A stretch of DNA of 46,783 nt, from IMG/VR virus record IMGVR_UViG_3300036925_000003, positions 1 to 46,783 of that record. One strand, 5' to 3'. Below, piece after piece: positions 46,781-46,783 of this stretch. Below the pieces are notes generated by a model. It did not search any database, had not been told where the DNA came from, and saw nothing but the letters and a program-made list of their open reading frames with translations. Position 1 is the stretch's first letter; each line of letters opens with the position of its first letter. The position numbers and the translations under genes are program-made. Source of the DNA: a virus.

Positions 46781-46783
46781 GCA

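Overview
This window looks like one nearly complete tailed-phage genome of about 46.8 kb, probably a circular contig cut open just upstream of the packaging genes. It is a siphovirus with HK97-type head genes: small and large terminase, portal, ClpP-like protease, HK97-fold capsid protein, connector chain, frameshifted tail chaperone, a 659-residue tape measure, and no sheath gene. The two window ends join naturally: the leftward HNH gene pair ends at 22 and the small terminase begins at 46686, leaving a gap of about 118 bp across the junction. No bacterial flanking genes, integrase, transposase, tRNA or CRISPR array is visible. The host is Gram-negative, judging from a predicted outer-membrane beta-barrel, lipoproteins and many Sec signal peptides. 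An anaerobic Desulfobacterota-like host is only a guess.

The genes form four transcription units arranged around two divergent promoter regions and two convergent terminators. (1) A rightward unit of small accessory genes (1405-4070) starts from a good promoter at 1344-1372 and encodes an outer-membrane protein, a small membrane protein, a MerR-like HTH protein and small zinc-ribbon proteins. (2) A leftward early unit (12018 down to 4208) starts with an XRE repressor. It continues with an ASCH protein, SNF2 helicase, DNA methylase, MazG-like enzyme, DnaB-N/RecA-like helicase, a replication initiator that carries iterons and an AT-rich stretch inside its gene (probable origin), a metallopeptidase with a RING-like knuckle, zinc proteins and a RusA resolvase interrupted by an apparent -1 frameshift. 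(3) A rightward early unit (12134-17388) carries recombination genes (PDDEXK exonuclease and an unusually long RecT), DUF3820, DUF5131 and a lipoprotein. Units 2 and 3 diverge from a switch at 12013-12094, where near-identical 14-bp operators sit inside the spacers of both promoters.

(4) The leftward late unit runs from the promoter at 1291-1319 through a Lar-like protein and HNH, across the window junction, then through the small and large terminase, portal, protease, capsid, connectors, tail, fibre region and lysis genes to 17475. Most neighbours overlap by ATGA, TGATG or TAATG, which indicates translational coupling.

The most unusual part is the fibre region (19859-28100). Five consecutive genes there encode proteins with N-terminal Sec signal peptides, including a beta-helix protein, a Calx-beta protein and a 1025-residue fibre-like protein, and two of them share a C-terminal tail motif. 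Other points of interest are a three-way-junction RNA-like element at 1138-1200, an attenuator-like (or attC-like) set of crossing inverted repeats before the initiator gene, the operator-in-spacer switch with a probably leaderless repressor mRNA, and 10-bp phased repeats in front of the portal gene. All function calls are from reading motifs by eye; no database search was possible.
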